Source: Flaveria trinervia (Eukaryota > Streptophyta > Magnoliopsida > Asterales > Asteraceae). Taken from it: a stretch of 64,000 nt of DNA. The stretch lies in the NCBI GenBank assembly GCA_025506515.1, contig CM046451.1, forward strand, positions 48,371,212-48,435,211, given 5' to 3'. The position numbers and the translations under genes are program-made. Each line of letters starts with the position of its first letter. Position 1 is the stretch's first letter. Under the pieces are notes generated by a model, which was not told where the DNA came from, did no database searches, and saw only the letters and a program-made list of their open reading frames with translations. This document shows, piece by piece, positions 1-10,690 of the stretch.

Positions 1-1399
1 AGTTCCCACACTTGCTGTTTCTTGAACTGAAGAAGCTCAAGCTGCATGGCATCAACCCATCCATTGTCCTTTAAAGCAATGTGATAATTCTTTGGCTCTT
101 CTGACTAATGAAGAGAGCATAGAAGCAGAAATTTGACAATTGACTTCTTGTTGATACTCCAGCTGTGATATCACCAATGATTTGAGACATAGGGTGATTC
201 TTCAGATCTTGATACACAATGAGATCTGTGCAAGTGTTTGTAGCTGGCTCAGCAGTAACAGATGGTGATGGTGAATCATTTCCTTGAAACCAATCAGTGG
301 ATGGTAATTCAAAGGAAGTTGAATTCGAAGAGATCTAATCAGCATTTGTTGTGGATGGTGCTACTGGAGCTACAGGAACATCAGGTCTAGCTGAATCAGG
401 CAGTTGATCACTAAACCTAAAGAGGTGAGTACTGCATCATCATCATCATCAGCATCAGCAGTACCACCAGGTGGTGAACTGTTGACAGGAGCAGCAACAG
501 CAGGAGTTTGATAAGGAACATATTGCAGTGTCCAAATCAAATAACTCCACAGGGCTTTGTGGAATCTTGTCCTTTGGAGATTCATTGAACTTAACATGTA
601 GAGTTTCTTCAACCATCTTCTTCTGCAGTTGAAGACTCTGTATGCCTTGCAAGTAGATGAATAACCAACAAAATACCCTGCATCCACCATAGGATCAAAT
701 TTATGGAGTTGATCCTTTGTGTTGAGAATAAAACAGGGACACCCAAATGCTTTGAAAAATGAAATCAGAGGAGCCAAATGATGGAGGACTTCATATGGAG
801 TCTTCATCAACCTCTGATTTACTAAAACTCTATTTTGCACATAGCAAGCTGTGTTGACAGCTTCAACCCAAAAGGTCAGCGGCAAACCAGAGTCAGCCAG
901 CATGGACCTTGCAGCTTCAATGAGGGTCCTGTTCTTTCTCTCCACTACTCCATTTTGTTCTGGAGTCCTTGGAATGCTAAACTGCCTTTTGATTCCCTTT
1001 GAAAGATAGAAGTCATCAAGTGTATGATTTCTGAATTCAGTTCCATTGTCACTCCTAATACACTTGACTGGAAGGGAATACTGCTTCTCAATATACACAC
1101 AAAGTGAATAATCTTCTGAGCAGCCTCATCCTTGAATGTAGAAAGAAAGTCCATACAAATCTGGAGTAATCATCCACAATTACCAGATAGTATTTCTTCT
1201 TTGCCATGCTCATTACTCTCACAGGACCAAATAAATCCATATGCAGTAATTGCAAGCAGGCAGTGGACTTAGGCACTTCAATAGGAGGGAATGGGACTTT
1301 GTGCTGTTTTCCTTTTAAACAAGCAGTGCAGGTTTCATCACAGTGGAACTCCTTTATTGGTAAGCCTCTGACTAAACTATTGTGGGTAAGCTGATTCAT
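1..1399 (-). pseudogene. copia A1 integrase and post-integrase linker
   Basis: Integrase inserts the cDNA into the genome. The minus strand encodes the zinc-binding part (TACLKGKQHKVPFPP, about 1320-1270), the first catalytic Asp in VIVDDYSRFVW, the second in RSDNGTEF (about 1040) and the Glu in NGVVERKNRTLIEAA (about 940-900). All three DDE positions look intact. A C-terminal block with VGYSSTCKAYRVF follows (about 660-620). From about 619 to the window start lies the acidic, low-complexity linker before RT, matching 37828-38390 of A3. At least two frameshifts (near 1090-1150 and 600-650) break the frame. Confidence 0.9.
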
Positions 1400-1900
1400 G
1401 TTTTTGAGATTAACATGACCAAGCCTTCTGTGCCACAGTTTAGATTCTTGAGAAGAGGCTTTGGAAAATAGGCAAGGATTGCCTTTGAGATCTATTTCTT
1501 GGAAAGATCTAAGGCATACACTCTTCCTGTCCTGTTGGTTCTCAGGAGAGTGTGATCATCCAACACCTTGTCAATCAAGTGCAAAACTTTGGATGACAGA
1601 ATCCTACAGTTTTGACTGGTGAAAAGAGCAACATGGCCTTTATCACACATTTGACTAACACTCAAGAGATTGTACTTGAGATTTTCCACATGATTAACAT
1701 CATCAAATTGATTTCTCCATTGGAGACAAAGCCCTTACCAATGATGTAAACCCTAGCATCATTGCCAAAAGAAACAAATCCTTCTTTCCTTCCTTGAGAG
1801 TAGTCATGAAGAAGAGAGCTGTTCCGAGCATGTGCATAGATCCCCCACTGTCTACATACCAGATGCTACTTTGGCATGTTGAAGAACCCTGCAATAATAA
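1400..1900 (-). pseudogene. copia A1 protease and GAG-pre-integrase region
   Basis: The retroviral-type aspartic protease active-site box reads WYVDSGGSMHM near 1865-1830, so the catalytic Asp is present. It is followed by the conserved NLLSVSQMCDKGH block (about 1670-1630) and the integrase-proximal LWHRRLGHVNLKN box near 1430-1390. Frameshifts separate these pieces. The family protease cleaves the Gag-Pol polyprotein in the virus-like particle; this copy cannot make a continuous product. Confidence 0.85.
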
Positions 1901-4736
1901 ACAATCAGTTAGTTTTGGAGACCCAAACTTTTTGGTTTTGGGCCTGGTCTCATCAATAGATGGTAAACTAACAGGTTTATTTGGAACAACAGCCTGAGAG
2001 AAGAAGATGGTGAAGAAGAGGAATCCTTTGGCTTGGACCTCCTTTTCTGTGGTTTCAACATAGGAGCATCTAGTTGGTTAACTCTACCCAACAGATGTTG
2101 AACCATCATGACCAGTTGTGTTCTGATTTTGTGATAAAGCTTTCAGCTCATCAGACACATTGCAATGGAGTTTGATAAGTTCCTATGTTGCACCTTCTTC
2201 TTCTGAGCACTCTCAGCTGTCACCTGTTTAACCCCTTGCTTTTTGGATTTCTTTGAGGACTTAAGGGTTACAGGATTTGATGTTGATGATACAAATGTGG
2301 TCTCAAACTCAGTTTTCATTTCTACCATTTCTCTTTAATTTATTCTTTTGTTTGAGTTTGGAACCTCTTTTGTACCAACAATCATCTGTAAGATGATTGA
2401 ACAAACCACATACTTCACATGGTTTCTTCTTCATCTTAGGTTGATCATCAACTAAAGAGGGTGAAGCAACTGAAGACTTGTTCTTCAATGCTTTGGAAGC
2501 ATTGTTTGCTTTCTTGACTGCCTCTTTAGTAGTCTTCAAACTCTTTCTACTGGCAGTTTTCTTCTCATCAGTACTGACAGCAGTTGAAGTTTGAGCTTCA
2601 GGTGTTAAATCCTGCTCTCTAGTCCTTTCAGGACCTTCAGAATTAACTCCTGAGTTGATCAACTTATTGATCATGTGAGTGTCAGCATTTGAACCATCAA
2701 CATCAGCTGATGGTTCAAAGAGGGCTTGTTGCTGACTGCTACTTCTGATTGTGCTGTATGAGAAAGTAGATCACATGATGTGATGGATTGGTTATCACTC
2801 TCACCATCAGATTCTACCTCTGCTCTTGGAGTAAAATCTGTAGGTGGAGCAGTGTGATTGTAACCAATGCCAAACTTCACATTGGAAGCAGATTGCTTAC
2901 TAAGAGCGCATCAAAACCTTTGCATGATTGTACCCATCTATCACACTCTACCTGGGTAACTGCAAGGGTTTCTTTGAGATCTTTGGTTCTCTAGAAGTAC
3001 CTCTCTCTAGCCTTATCATCAATTATTTGGCATTTCAGTTTATAAATCTCATCATTTTTATCTTTAGCACAGACTCAAACTCAGCTTTGTTTTGGAAATT
3101 ATTTGTTCTAGCTCAATGTTCTTATTAATTGAAGCTACATTTGCTTCTCTAATGGAAGCAAATGCTGCTATGCATGGTTCAGAACATAATTTGGCTTTTG
3201 CCTCAGAGGATACCTGTGATACCTGAGGTGTAGAGGCATTAGAAAATGAAGTATCAGCAGATCACAACAGCCATCAAGCAGCCTAAGAGATTCCCAAAAG
3301 GGCTGTCACCACCATGTTGACCAGCACCTGAGAACAGTTGTTCATGACCAGACATGTCATCTGGTAAACTACTCCAGTCAACAACTCCTGGGGTGAAGAA
3401 GCTGTGTTATGAGGTTGAGTTTGTTGATGAGATTAGGATGGCTAAGGTTCTGGTAGTGCATGAGGTTGTGGTGCCATAGGAACTTGAACTTGATTTGACT
3501 GTGGCATGTAATAACAAGGGTAAGGATATGGCATTTGACCCTGAGGAACAAAATATGCAGGAGATTGTTGTTGAGGATGATGACTAGAAGTGACAGGATG
3601 TTGCCCTCTGTGTTGTTGACTATTGCCAGGAAAAGTCACAAAAGGTGCAGTGGAGTTAGATCCAGTTGATCTACACTCTCTTGCAAAGTGTCCAAGCCTT
3701 GGCATTTGTGACACCTCAACTTGCTCTTGTCAAAACCAACTTTGGTTTTGCCAGAGGTCCTGGGAATTTTCTTCCAGTTCTTTTGTAGAACTTCTGAGAT
3801 CTGATATTTATCAAGGCCATTTGGCTCAAAATATCCATCTCTTCTAAGTCATCATCAGCAATCCCCTTGAGATCATCCATATTAAAGCATAAATTGTCAT
3901 TATTACACCCAGTAAACTGACCATCAACACTCACCAATGCAGAATCAGAAGTGTTTGAAGAGAAATTAATATGCTCATCATACTGGCATTCAGATGAAGC
4001 ATATTCTGACTCATGACCCACCAAGGCAGTGTGCCTAGTACAAAGTCTTCAGTGAGCTTTCCAGATGAAGACAGCTTTCTCTTCTTTCTATCTCTCTCTC
4101 AAACGTGAGCAGTTTCCCATGGAGTTGGGTGAGAGATAGTTTGTCCAAACTTGCACTGGAGCGTAGGACAATAGTATATGTGTCCCATCTCTCAGGCAGT
4201 GATCTGAGAAATCTGTTATTCATCTGAATGTTTGTGTACTCAAGTTTGACCATTTTTAATTCAGAGATCAAACAAGAGAACCGCTCAAATTGTTGAGTCA
4301 GTGTCTCACCTTTCTATGAGAGAATGTCTCATATTGTTGGGCAAGGATCTATTATTTGCCAAGACCTCATCTGTTCCTCCAAATTGTTCTTTCAAGGCAT
4401 TCCAGAGGTCATGGGCAGTTTCATGATGCATTAGCCCAGAATAGATTTCATTGGGCAGTGCCATGGCCAGAATTCCATGGGCTTTTGCATCAATTTCAAG
4501 CAACTTCTTATCCTCATCTGAGTATTGCTCCCTCCTCTTCGGAACCATTTGATTGGTTTCCGGTTATTCACCATAGGCTTGTGTGGACCATGTACCACTG
4601 ATGTCCAACAACCTGCGCTGTTAACAGACAGATGATGGAGCATTCGTCGTTGCCATATGTTATACTCATTCCTAACCAGCATTGGTGGCTTGGTTGAGGA
4701 ACCAGTATTGTGAGGATCATTGGAGGGAGTAGTCAT
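1901..4736 (-). pseudogene. copia A1 gag with two separated zinc knuckles
   Basis: Gag forms the cytoplasmic virus-like particle and binds RNA. The start is the ATG at 4736 (MTTPSNDPHNTG), 217 bases downstream of the PBS in element orientation. A gag-like core follows (FLRSLPERWDTYTIV, about 4200), then an acidic segment, a zinc knuckle remnant (LGHFARECRS, about 3700) and a Gln/Pro-rich stretch. About 1 kb further on is a second CX2CX4HX4C knuckle (CEVCGLFNHLTDDC, about 2430-2390) in a Lys-rich context. The reading frame changes at least seven times. Compared with A3, a stretch around 2880-3440 is more decayed. Confidence 0.87.
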
Positions 4737-4952
4737 TTTCAGTTGAAAAACAATTTAATTCAAGCTTTTAAAAGTTTTACACAGACCACAACAAACTCAA
4801 TGAAAACCGAGAAAAGATCTCAGGATGAATGACCAGAATACAGAAAATTCAATCTCTATAACCGTTTCTTGCAAAAACAAAAGCTAATTCAATCAAACTT
4901 AGATCTTGAATAGCAGTTTCAATGATCAATTATTAGATCGATCAATGATTAA

Positions 4953-4967
4953 CCTGCTCTGATACCA
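4953..4967 (-). other. Primer-binding site of A1
   Basis: On the minus strand this reads TGGTATCAGAGCAGG, complementary to the 3' end of plant initiator Met-tRNA. It lies two bases inside the LTR end, as expected for a copia 5' LTR. Confidence 0.93.
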
Positions 4968-4969
4968 TT

Positions 4970-5801
4970 TGACAGGATCAGCGATCACAAGTTTGATGTA
5001 TTAGAGTTCAAAGCGGAATAGAACAGGAATTAGACAAATTGTAGCAAGTAATCGATACTTGTATGCATTAAGAGCACATACGGTTATAGTGAGAGAATAT
5101 ATATTTCTGATTCAAGGAATAGATATAGAATATTTCTAATCAAATCATTCAAATCATTCACTTATTACAATAGGTTGTCACTCCTTATATAGAGTGCAAC
5201 AATCACTGCTGTTATCACGGAAAGTGACAACTGGCAGATCTATTAAAAAATAACTAAATCTTAACAAACTACTGATTAGAACTACTGAAACTACAACGAC
5301 TGAAGAACAAGCTCTTCAGTCGTTTTACAAAACTACTGAAACATAAAACTACTTAAACTAGAATATAAAACTACTGATATCACAACTACTGAAGAAGTAC
5401 TCTTCAGCAGTTGTGACAACTGCTGAGGCTTCAGTACTTGATCTTCAGACTTTGACCTTCAGGTATTTCATCAGCTGATGACTTCAGTAGATGTCATCAG
5501 CTGATGTCTTCAGTCTTTGTCTTCAGACTTTGTACATCAGTTGTTGATCTTCAGCACTTGTAAACTCTTCAGCTGTTGTACTTCAGTACTTTGGTCTTTC
5601 AGCTTCAGCACTTGCGTTCTTCAGCTGTTGTACTTCAGCACTTTAGTTCTTCAGCTGATGCAGTCTTCAGCACTTGATCTTCAGCTGTTTGAAGTCTTCA
5701 GCACTTGTCAAACTGCTGATGAGGCTTTCAGCAGTTATTGTGATACCATGTGGGACTTAGAGGTTTTCTGATCTTGGCTCATTGGTTCTTTTGGTCCAAC
5801 A
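4970..5801 (-). repeat. 5' LTR of copia A1 (832 bp)
   Basis: In element orientation it begins TGTTGGACC at 5801 and ends CCTGTCA at 4970. Its U3 half (about 5400-5750) is an array of short words such as CTTCAGCTGTTG, CTTCAGCACTTG and CAGCTGATG. A second cluster (about 5270-5400) is built from CAGTAGTT/AACTACTG inverted words. A TATA box follows. Much the same layout appears at 62896-63784. The right flank 5802-5806 (gaatc) would be one half of a TSD whose partner is outside the window. Confidence 0.93.
5185..5191 (-). promoter_or_regulatory. TATA box of A1 LTR
   Basis: TATATAA on the minus strand, in the context CTCTATATAAGGAGTGACAA. The same context occurs at 63535-63541 in A2, consistent with the LTR core promoter. 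Confidence 0.7.
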
Positions 5802-6335
5802 GAATCTACAAAAGCAATACATTCCAAGTGAATGAACAAAAGAATCCCATCATGGATCACCTTCCAAAGTGAAGTGAAAAGAATCCCAATATGGATCATC
5901 ATGAAAAGAATCAAAGTAAAATAATCCTAATGAGGATGAGTGAAAATAAGTCCTTATAACTTAAGTAACCTCGTAAGAAAAGTTGTGAAAAAGTTCTACC
6001 ATGCATTGTATAAGGATGGTTGATCATTCCATGCTTGTGTGTGTGAGGTACACATTGAATAATTAAATCAACCAAAACATGATAAAAATCATTTGCATAA
6101 TAATATCAACCTGGTATGAGTTTAATAAGACAAACATACCTTTATTCATCAACTTCATAAACATGTCCATTTAATCATAAAGGATGCACATGTGTAATGT
6201 AAGACTAATACGATCCCAACAAAAGATATAATTCTCTTCATTATTAATAATCATAACAAAATTCAAAAAGTTCTTAAATATTTAAAGTTTCTATCCAAAT
6301 GTGGATAGAAACTTTAGCACGAGGAATTTAAATTT
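5802..6335 (+). other. 3'-terminal noncoding part of a copia B element (copy 0)
   Basis: This stretch aligns with 60455-60961, the region after RNase H of copia B copy 2, including the shared run tacattccaagtgaatgaac. It has no meaningful ORF. It ends with a stem-loop and a degraded polypurine tract (aactttagcacgagg, where copy 2 has aactttggggggag). A1 inserted at its left end, so the upstream pol of this copy is not in the window. Confidence 0.8.
6284..6315 (+). repeat. Perfect 13-bp stem-loop next to the polypurine tract
   Basis: AAAGTTTCTATCC at 6284-6296 pairs with GGATAGAAACTTT at 6303-6315 across a 6-base loop. The homologous stem at 60922-60953 has a single mismatch and overlaps the start of the polypurine tract there. 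Confidence 0.85.
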
Positions 6336-7136
6336 TTTGAGTAAGTCTATGTTTTGGTGGTGTGGTTGTTAATGTCACAGATAGAACAATATTGATTGTA
6401 AAGCACTCTTTTGTTTTGTGATTCAACATATCACATATGTCACAATACATTTGTTTTTTCCTTGAAGATGATTTTGATTTGTGGGATGACTAGCTGATAG
6501 TTATTAGGGTGAAAGATTGAGTTAGGCTATGAGGATGACTGGCTTTGAGAATTCCTTTGAAAGTTGTTTCTTTTGGGGGCATTGCATTCTCTTAAGAAAT
6601 GGCCAGACATGCCAAAGTTGAAGCACTCTCTTTGGATTTGTCATATCCAAGCTTTGTATTTTCATTAAGGCTAGGCTTTCTGCCTTTTCTAAGGAACTTT
6701 TTTGCTCTTATAGCAATCATGGCCATTTGCCATTGCAGATCCATTCTTCTACATCATCTGGATCCATTTCTTCTATGTCTTCCTAGATCAGATTTGCTGA
6801 TTTGAGTCTTCCTCCCAAATAGACTTCAAAGCGTGCAACAAAGGCATTGTAAGTTGCCTTTTTATCTTCATATCTTGTGTCATCAGGAATGATCGTAGGA
6901 GTTGTAGTGAATCCTGATGCTTGGGTTGATGTTGATGAATGATTAATTGGTGGAGTTGCAATGAACACAGTGGTATTCAGTTGATCTCTTGAAAAGATGA
7001 AATCATCCTCCTCAATAATGAAGACATTTTCCACAGAATGAGATTTTGATAGAAACTTGTATGCCTCAATCACTTTGGGTCCTCCCAAGTACCTACTTCT
7101 TTCATCTAGCTCCAGTGCTTCTATCTTGGCTATCAT
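6336..7136 (-). pseudogene. Inverted copia B gag fragment (copy 0)
   Basis: The minus strand encodes parts of the copia B gag: AKIEALELDERSRYLGGPKV and the following Ser/Thr-rich segment (7136-6783), then degenerate pieces running through the distal zinc-knuckle region (about 6480-6380). It is the antisense counterpart of 28220-30240. Its left end abuts a plus-strand copia B 3' end in the same way as at 60962, so the two loci share one rearrangement junction. The N-terminal part of gag is deleted between 7137 and 7250. Confidence 0.8.
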
Positions 7137-7155
7137 TATATCCAGAGTTGTACTC

Positions 7156-7213
7156 TCACCTTATCAATCAAGTTCTATGTTTTTTTCAGATCACCTTATC
7201 AATCAAGTTCTAT
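7156..7213. repeat. Direct repeat of 23 bp
   Basis: TCACCTTATCAATCAAGTTC plus three more bases occurs at 7156-7178 and again at 7191-7213, within the deleted leader/gag start of copia B copy 0. It probably marks slippage or repair at the deletion. Confidence 0.8.
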
Positions 7214-7253
7214 TCGGATCTAGGGTAGATCTGAAAAAAAACTGAGAGCCAAA

Positions 7254-7265
7254 GCTCTCATACCA
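7254..7265 (-). other. Primer-binding site of copia B copy 0
   Basis: Minus strand TGGTATGAGAGC followed by TTTGGCTC, two bases from the LTR end. It differs from the standard initiator-Met complement at base 7 (G for C). Confidence 0.85.
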
Positions 7266-7267
7266 AT

Positions 7268-8209
7268 TGACGAGTAGGTGAGAATGAGAATCTCACTTAG
7301 AATCGAATATGGTGATCAAGTCAGAGATTGAATGGCGAAAACAAACAATCAATAAAAATTTATAAATGTCTTGTACATATTGATGAAGGTGATTGATTAC
7401 AATAAATGCTAGGGTTTTAGCAAGAATAATAATAATACACCTAGAGATGTGTAATACAAAATATTCTGATTGTCTATCTTCTCTCACCTCAGGTACGAGG
7501 ATTTCAATTCTATTTATAGGCATACAAGTTGCTTTTTACAAAATGACTAAACTACGTCTGACCTATACATGAGAAGTAGTCTAAGTCTTCATCAGCCTTT
7601 CTTCTTGTTCATCCGCATTAGCAAATGCGGATGAGTTGGAGTTGATTAGCATTTCTTCACTTGGTCTTCCGCATTAGTATGTTGGTCATCCTCATTGGGT
7701 AATGCGGATGAACAAATACTGCGCATTCTTGTCACCAATTTGATGACTTATTAAGGGAAAGACGAAGTAAGAGCATGCTATTGAAGACGTTGCAAGATAT
7801 GTCGGGGAGGCCTCCCCCTGGAAATAGAATGATGAAGTGATGGGTAAGCTCAAGTAATCCCTACCTTCCCTAGAGAACTGAGAAGAGATAGAAGTCAGAT
7901 TAGCTCTCCAAAATGAGTAGAGAAGAAAGTCTAGCTTCCCAGGGAGTAAAGACGGGAAAGCCTTACCTATGCGGATGAACAAAATCTTGTCCACATCTCT
8001 TCTTGTCTTCCGCATTTGTTAATGCAGAAGAACAAATACTTGACAGCATTGTTCTTTGCCTCCCGCATTAATAAATACGGTAAGCCAATACTTATTCTTG
8101 TACTGCAGGGTCTTCATCCTCATTCACACTTGGACTTATGGGAATTTCAGCAGAACACACCAACAACTCACCAATTAATTGGCATGTATGATCCTTTTAG
8201 GGTCCAACA
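7268..8209 (-). repeat. LTR of copia B, inverted copy 0
   Basis: In element orientation it starts TGTTGGACCC at 8209 and ends CTCGTCA at 7268. It aligns with the reverse complement of 26659-27372, including the leading block at 8110-8209, the palindromic ATGCGGATGA/TCATCCGCAT cluster (about 7600-7720 and 7970-8080), and a TATA box on the minus strand at 7512-7518. It is longer than the other B LTRs (690-714 bp) because of an insertion near 7737-7967. Confidence 0.87.
7737..7967. other. Unidentified insertion inside copia B LTR
   Basis: About 230 bp here have no counterpart in the B LTRs at 26659 and 52495. It contains a perfect 14-bp palindrome GGGGAGGCCTCCCC at 7804-7817. I see no clear terminal inverted repeats, no TSD and no ORF of note. 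The boundaries are approximate. Confidence 0.55.
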
Positions 8210-8514
8210 TAACTCATGGTTTCAACATGCAACTCAAGAGCAAGATGGAAACACAATAATTACACCATTTTCATCCATTACACATGTGTAAAACGTTATA
8301 ACTCGAGTTTAACATTACCAAAAAAATTTGTAACTTTAGAAACAGGTTATTAAGTGGTTAGAAAATGGATTATGAGCAGGTTACAAGCTTAGCTTTGGAA
8401 GGTTACAAGATGTACAAGTTAGATGGTGCAACAACACCACAAAAGAGAGTTTCATGGTGTAAATCGGGTTGCACCCATATAATGACATAATAACAAGTAA
8501 GATACCTTGAAGAA
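8210..8514. other. Unassigned spacer
   Basis: AT-rich sequence between the inverted copia B LTR and the copia F LTR. I find no coding similarity and no copy of it elsewhere in the window. It may be genomic DNA that predates both insertions. Confidence 0.5.
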
Positions 8515-8804
8515 TGTTGGAACCCTAGGAAAGATCAGCATTTTAGACTTTAGATAAGTTTTGTCATAGTTTGGGACTTATTATGTAAATATATGTTCCT
8601 TTTCATTTCTTGATATCAGTATAAATAGGATTGCTTTTTATTTGCGCAGGTAACGATTTTAGATTTTTCTCTCAATTGAACTTTGTAATCCTTCTAATAT
8701 CAACAAAAACTCAATGATTTTTTATATTTGTTGTATTGATTACATTTCTCATATATTGTAAATCGCTTGATAACAATCACAGATCGATCCATTTGAACCT
8801 ATCA
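8515..8804 (+). repeat. 5' LTR of copia F (290 bp)
   Basis: Starts TGTTGGAACCC and ends CCTATCA, directly followed by two bases and the PBS. A TATA box (TATAAATA, 8620-8627) sits in the middle. The family-type ends and PBS spacing support the boundaries. Confidence 0.82.
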
Positions 8805-8806
8805 AA

Positions 8807-8818
8807 TGGTATGAGAGC
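8807..8818 (+). other. Primer-binding site of copia F
   Basis: TGGTATGAGAGC followed by TTTCGGTTC, two bases after the LTR. Like copia B, base 7 is G rather than the C of the standard initiator-Met complement. Confidence 0.85.
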
Positions 8819-9447
8819 TTTCGGTTCAGTGATTGAAGTTCAAAAACAACTTTTTAAGAATTTGTTTGGTCACTTGAATTTGTGATTCGATAGCAATTAT
8901 GCAACTAATTGATTATTTAATTATGTTTCATCACTAGAAACATGATTTGAATCTCAATTGAGTGAACTTACATCATCAAATCTGAGTTTTTGTCAAATTT
9001 GTGTTCGAACAAGTACTTAAAACTCGAACACTGATTTTGCAAAATTAAGTCTCAAATTGTTGTTAATTAAAGATATAAGCTAAAGGATTTATTATCGATG
9101 TAATTGTGACTTGATTGCAGTATTTCAGATCATTTTATAAGTTTTGGAAAATTGATATGATCAGGTTGTTAGAAAGAAGATGAATTAGGCGTTTGATATG
9201 TTGAAATCATCTGAAAATTCACCTAAGTGTTTAGGCGCATGAACACCGTTCAGATGCATCACTACTGTTCAGACGCATCACTACTGTTCACGCGCTTTTT
9301 AATTCAGACTTTTCACTTAACACTTAGAAAATTTTCAAAATCCAAAACCAAAAATATTTTCATTTTTTAAATCAATTCAAATCTAAAAACAACAAATTAT
9401 TATATTTTCTTAAATTCAAAAATTAAACATGGTAAGTCTGAAGAGTT

Positions 9448-10690
9448 AGAGAATTGAGTACAAAGCTAAAGAATAGAGCCGATTTCAAGAATTGGTCAAT
9501 CAGGCTCAAACATCATTTAAACTCAATTGATACTCATATACGGAAGTCAATTGAAATAGGACCTCACATTCTAATCACTTAAGATTGTCCGGATAGAGGA
9601 ATTGTATATACTAAAGATACTCAAGAGCCTTATCCACAAGATGGTTTACATGGTGATGACATAAAGAAGGTGAAGAACAATGTTAAAGCTTACTCTCTCA
9701 TGTGCAAAGGGTTACCCCTGGAGGTACTTTCAAGACTGGAGAACTATCAAACTAGTTATACCATGTACAAAGCTTTGAAAGTTATATGTGTAGGAGGTAA
9801 AGATATCTAAGATCTCAAAAGAAAAAAGTTAAAGAGACAACTTGAACTTTTTGAGCATATATGAGGAGAAACTATAAATCAAATGATGAATAGATATGTT
9901 CAACTCACATCTGAAATGTCAACTTTAGGAATTAAAAATGATCTTAAAGACCTAAATGACAGACTCCTGGATGCACTTCAATCTTCATGGAAACAAACTG
10001 TAACCCTACTAATACACATTGAAAAGTTTCCTATGGATCTTGATCTTCTCATTGCAAAGATTGAGTCTGTAGAAATTGATGAGAGTTCAAGAAATAATGT
10101 CAGATCTAGTTCAACATCTCAATATAAGTATGTTGCTTCTTCAGCAAATACCGTTGAAAATGCCTTTCTTGCCAAAAATGATGCTACTCCTGAAGATGAC
10201 GGTGATCTATTCGTGGGAGCTGGATTCTTCACTAGTACTCTAGTTTATTCAACTCCACCTAACCATAGTCTCCTTCAAAATCTACTACGCCTAAAACTCA
10301 TAATGAGACTCCATCTTCTAACTCTGCTAATCCTAGCAAAGTTAAAGTTGTTATAAATATCCTTTTACACGATAAAGAGTCAAGAACTACCTTTATAGAT
10401 TTATTGCAAGTTTTCAAGCTTATCAGGGTAGTCGTCTAACTCAAATTGATTTGGTTTTGCAGGATTTGTTCGAGATGGATGTGATAACGTAGAAGAAATG
10501 GACCTTAATTGGCAAATGGTGATGATAAAGTTGGGATAAAACTCTAAAAGAACTTGAAATAGTTAAGAAACACTTGAAGAAATGACAAGACACTTGAACA
10601 AGAAAAAGTGTCACATGCTGGAACTCAAGTGGATTTGGCAAAAGTAAAAAGCTCAAAGACTATTGTTAAGCAAGTGGTAAATGGAAGAAA
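9448..10690 (+). pseudogene. copia F gag remnant
   Basis: A gag-like protein of the copia type in pieces: FKNWSIRLKHHLNSIDTHI near 9480, a helical core through 9600-9880, then the longest open stretch at 9883-10356 (NQMMNRYVQLTSEM, LLDALQSSWKQTVTLL, AKIESVEIDESSRNN). Several in-frame stops and a frameshift near 10280 break it. Near 10470-10530 the segment EMDLNWQMVMIK recalls the conserved EEMDLQWQMAMI box of copia B gag. A gypsy LTR replaces the rest from 10691. Confidence 0.82.

Larger units (their letters stand above)
1..5801 (-). mobile_element. Ty1/copia element A1, partial (5' LTR to integrase)
   Basis: Reading leftwards from the LTR, the order is PBS, gag with zinc knuckle, protease, GAG-pre-integrase, integrase and the linker before RT; RT, RNase H and the 3' LTR lie beyond the left edge. 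The integrase-before-RT order defines Ty1/copia. It is closely related to A3 (31096-43642), and its LTR matches A2 (62896-63784) better than A3. The right flank beyond the LTR is a copia B 3' end, so A1 is inserted into older repeat DNA. Many stops and frameshifts make it defective. Confidence 0.93.
8515..10690 (+). mobile_element. Ty1/copia element F, 5' part only
   Basis: LTR, PBS, leader and gag of a distinct copia family, cut off at 10690 by the gypsy D LTR. Its LTR is short (290 bp) and unlike the A, B or C LTRs. No pol is seen in the window. The leader (8819-9430) is AT-rich with a small run of GGCGCATGAACACC-like words at 9228-9295. Confidence 0.8.

Noticed and set aside
8205..8215. 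Possible TSD (TAAC) linking the inverted LTR end at 8209 with the LTR start at 26659
   Set aside because: Only four bases agree, the frame is offset by one, and the sequence after 8209 does not continue the gypsy RT.
8016..8291. Plus-strand ORF of 91 residues across the copia B LTR edge
   Set aside because: It spans an LTR boundary and has no recognisable domain.
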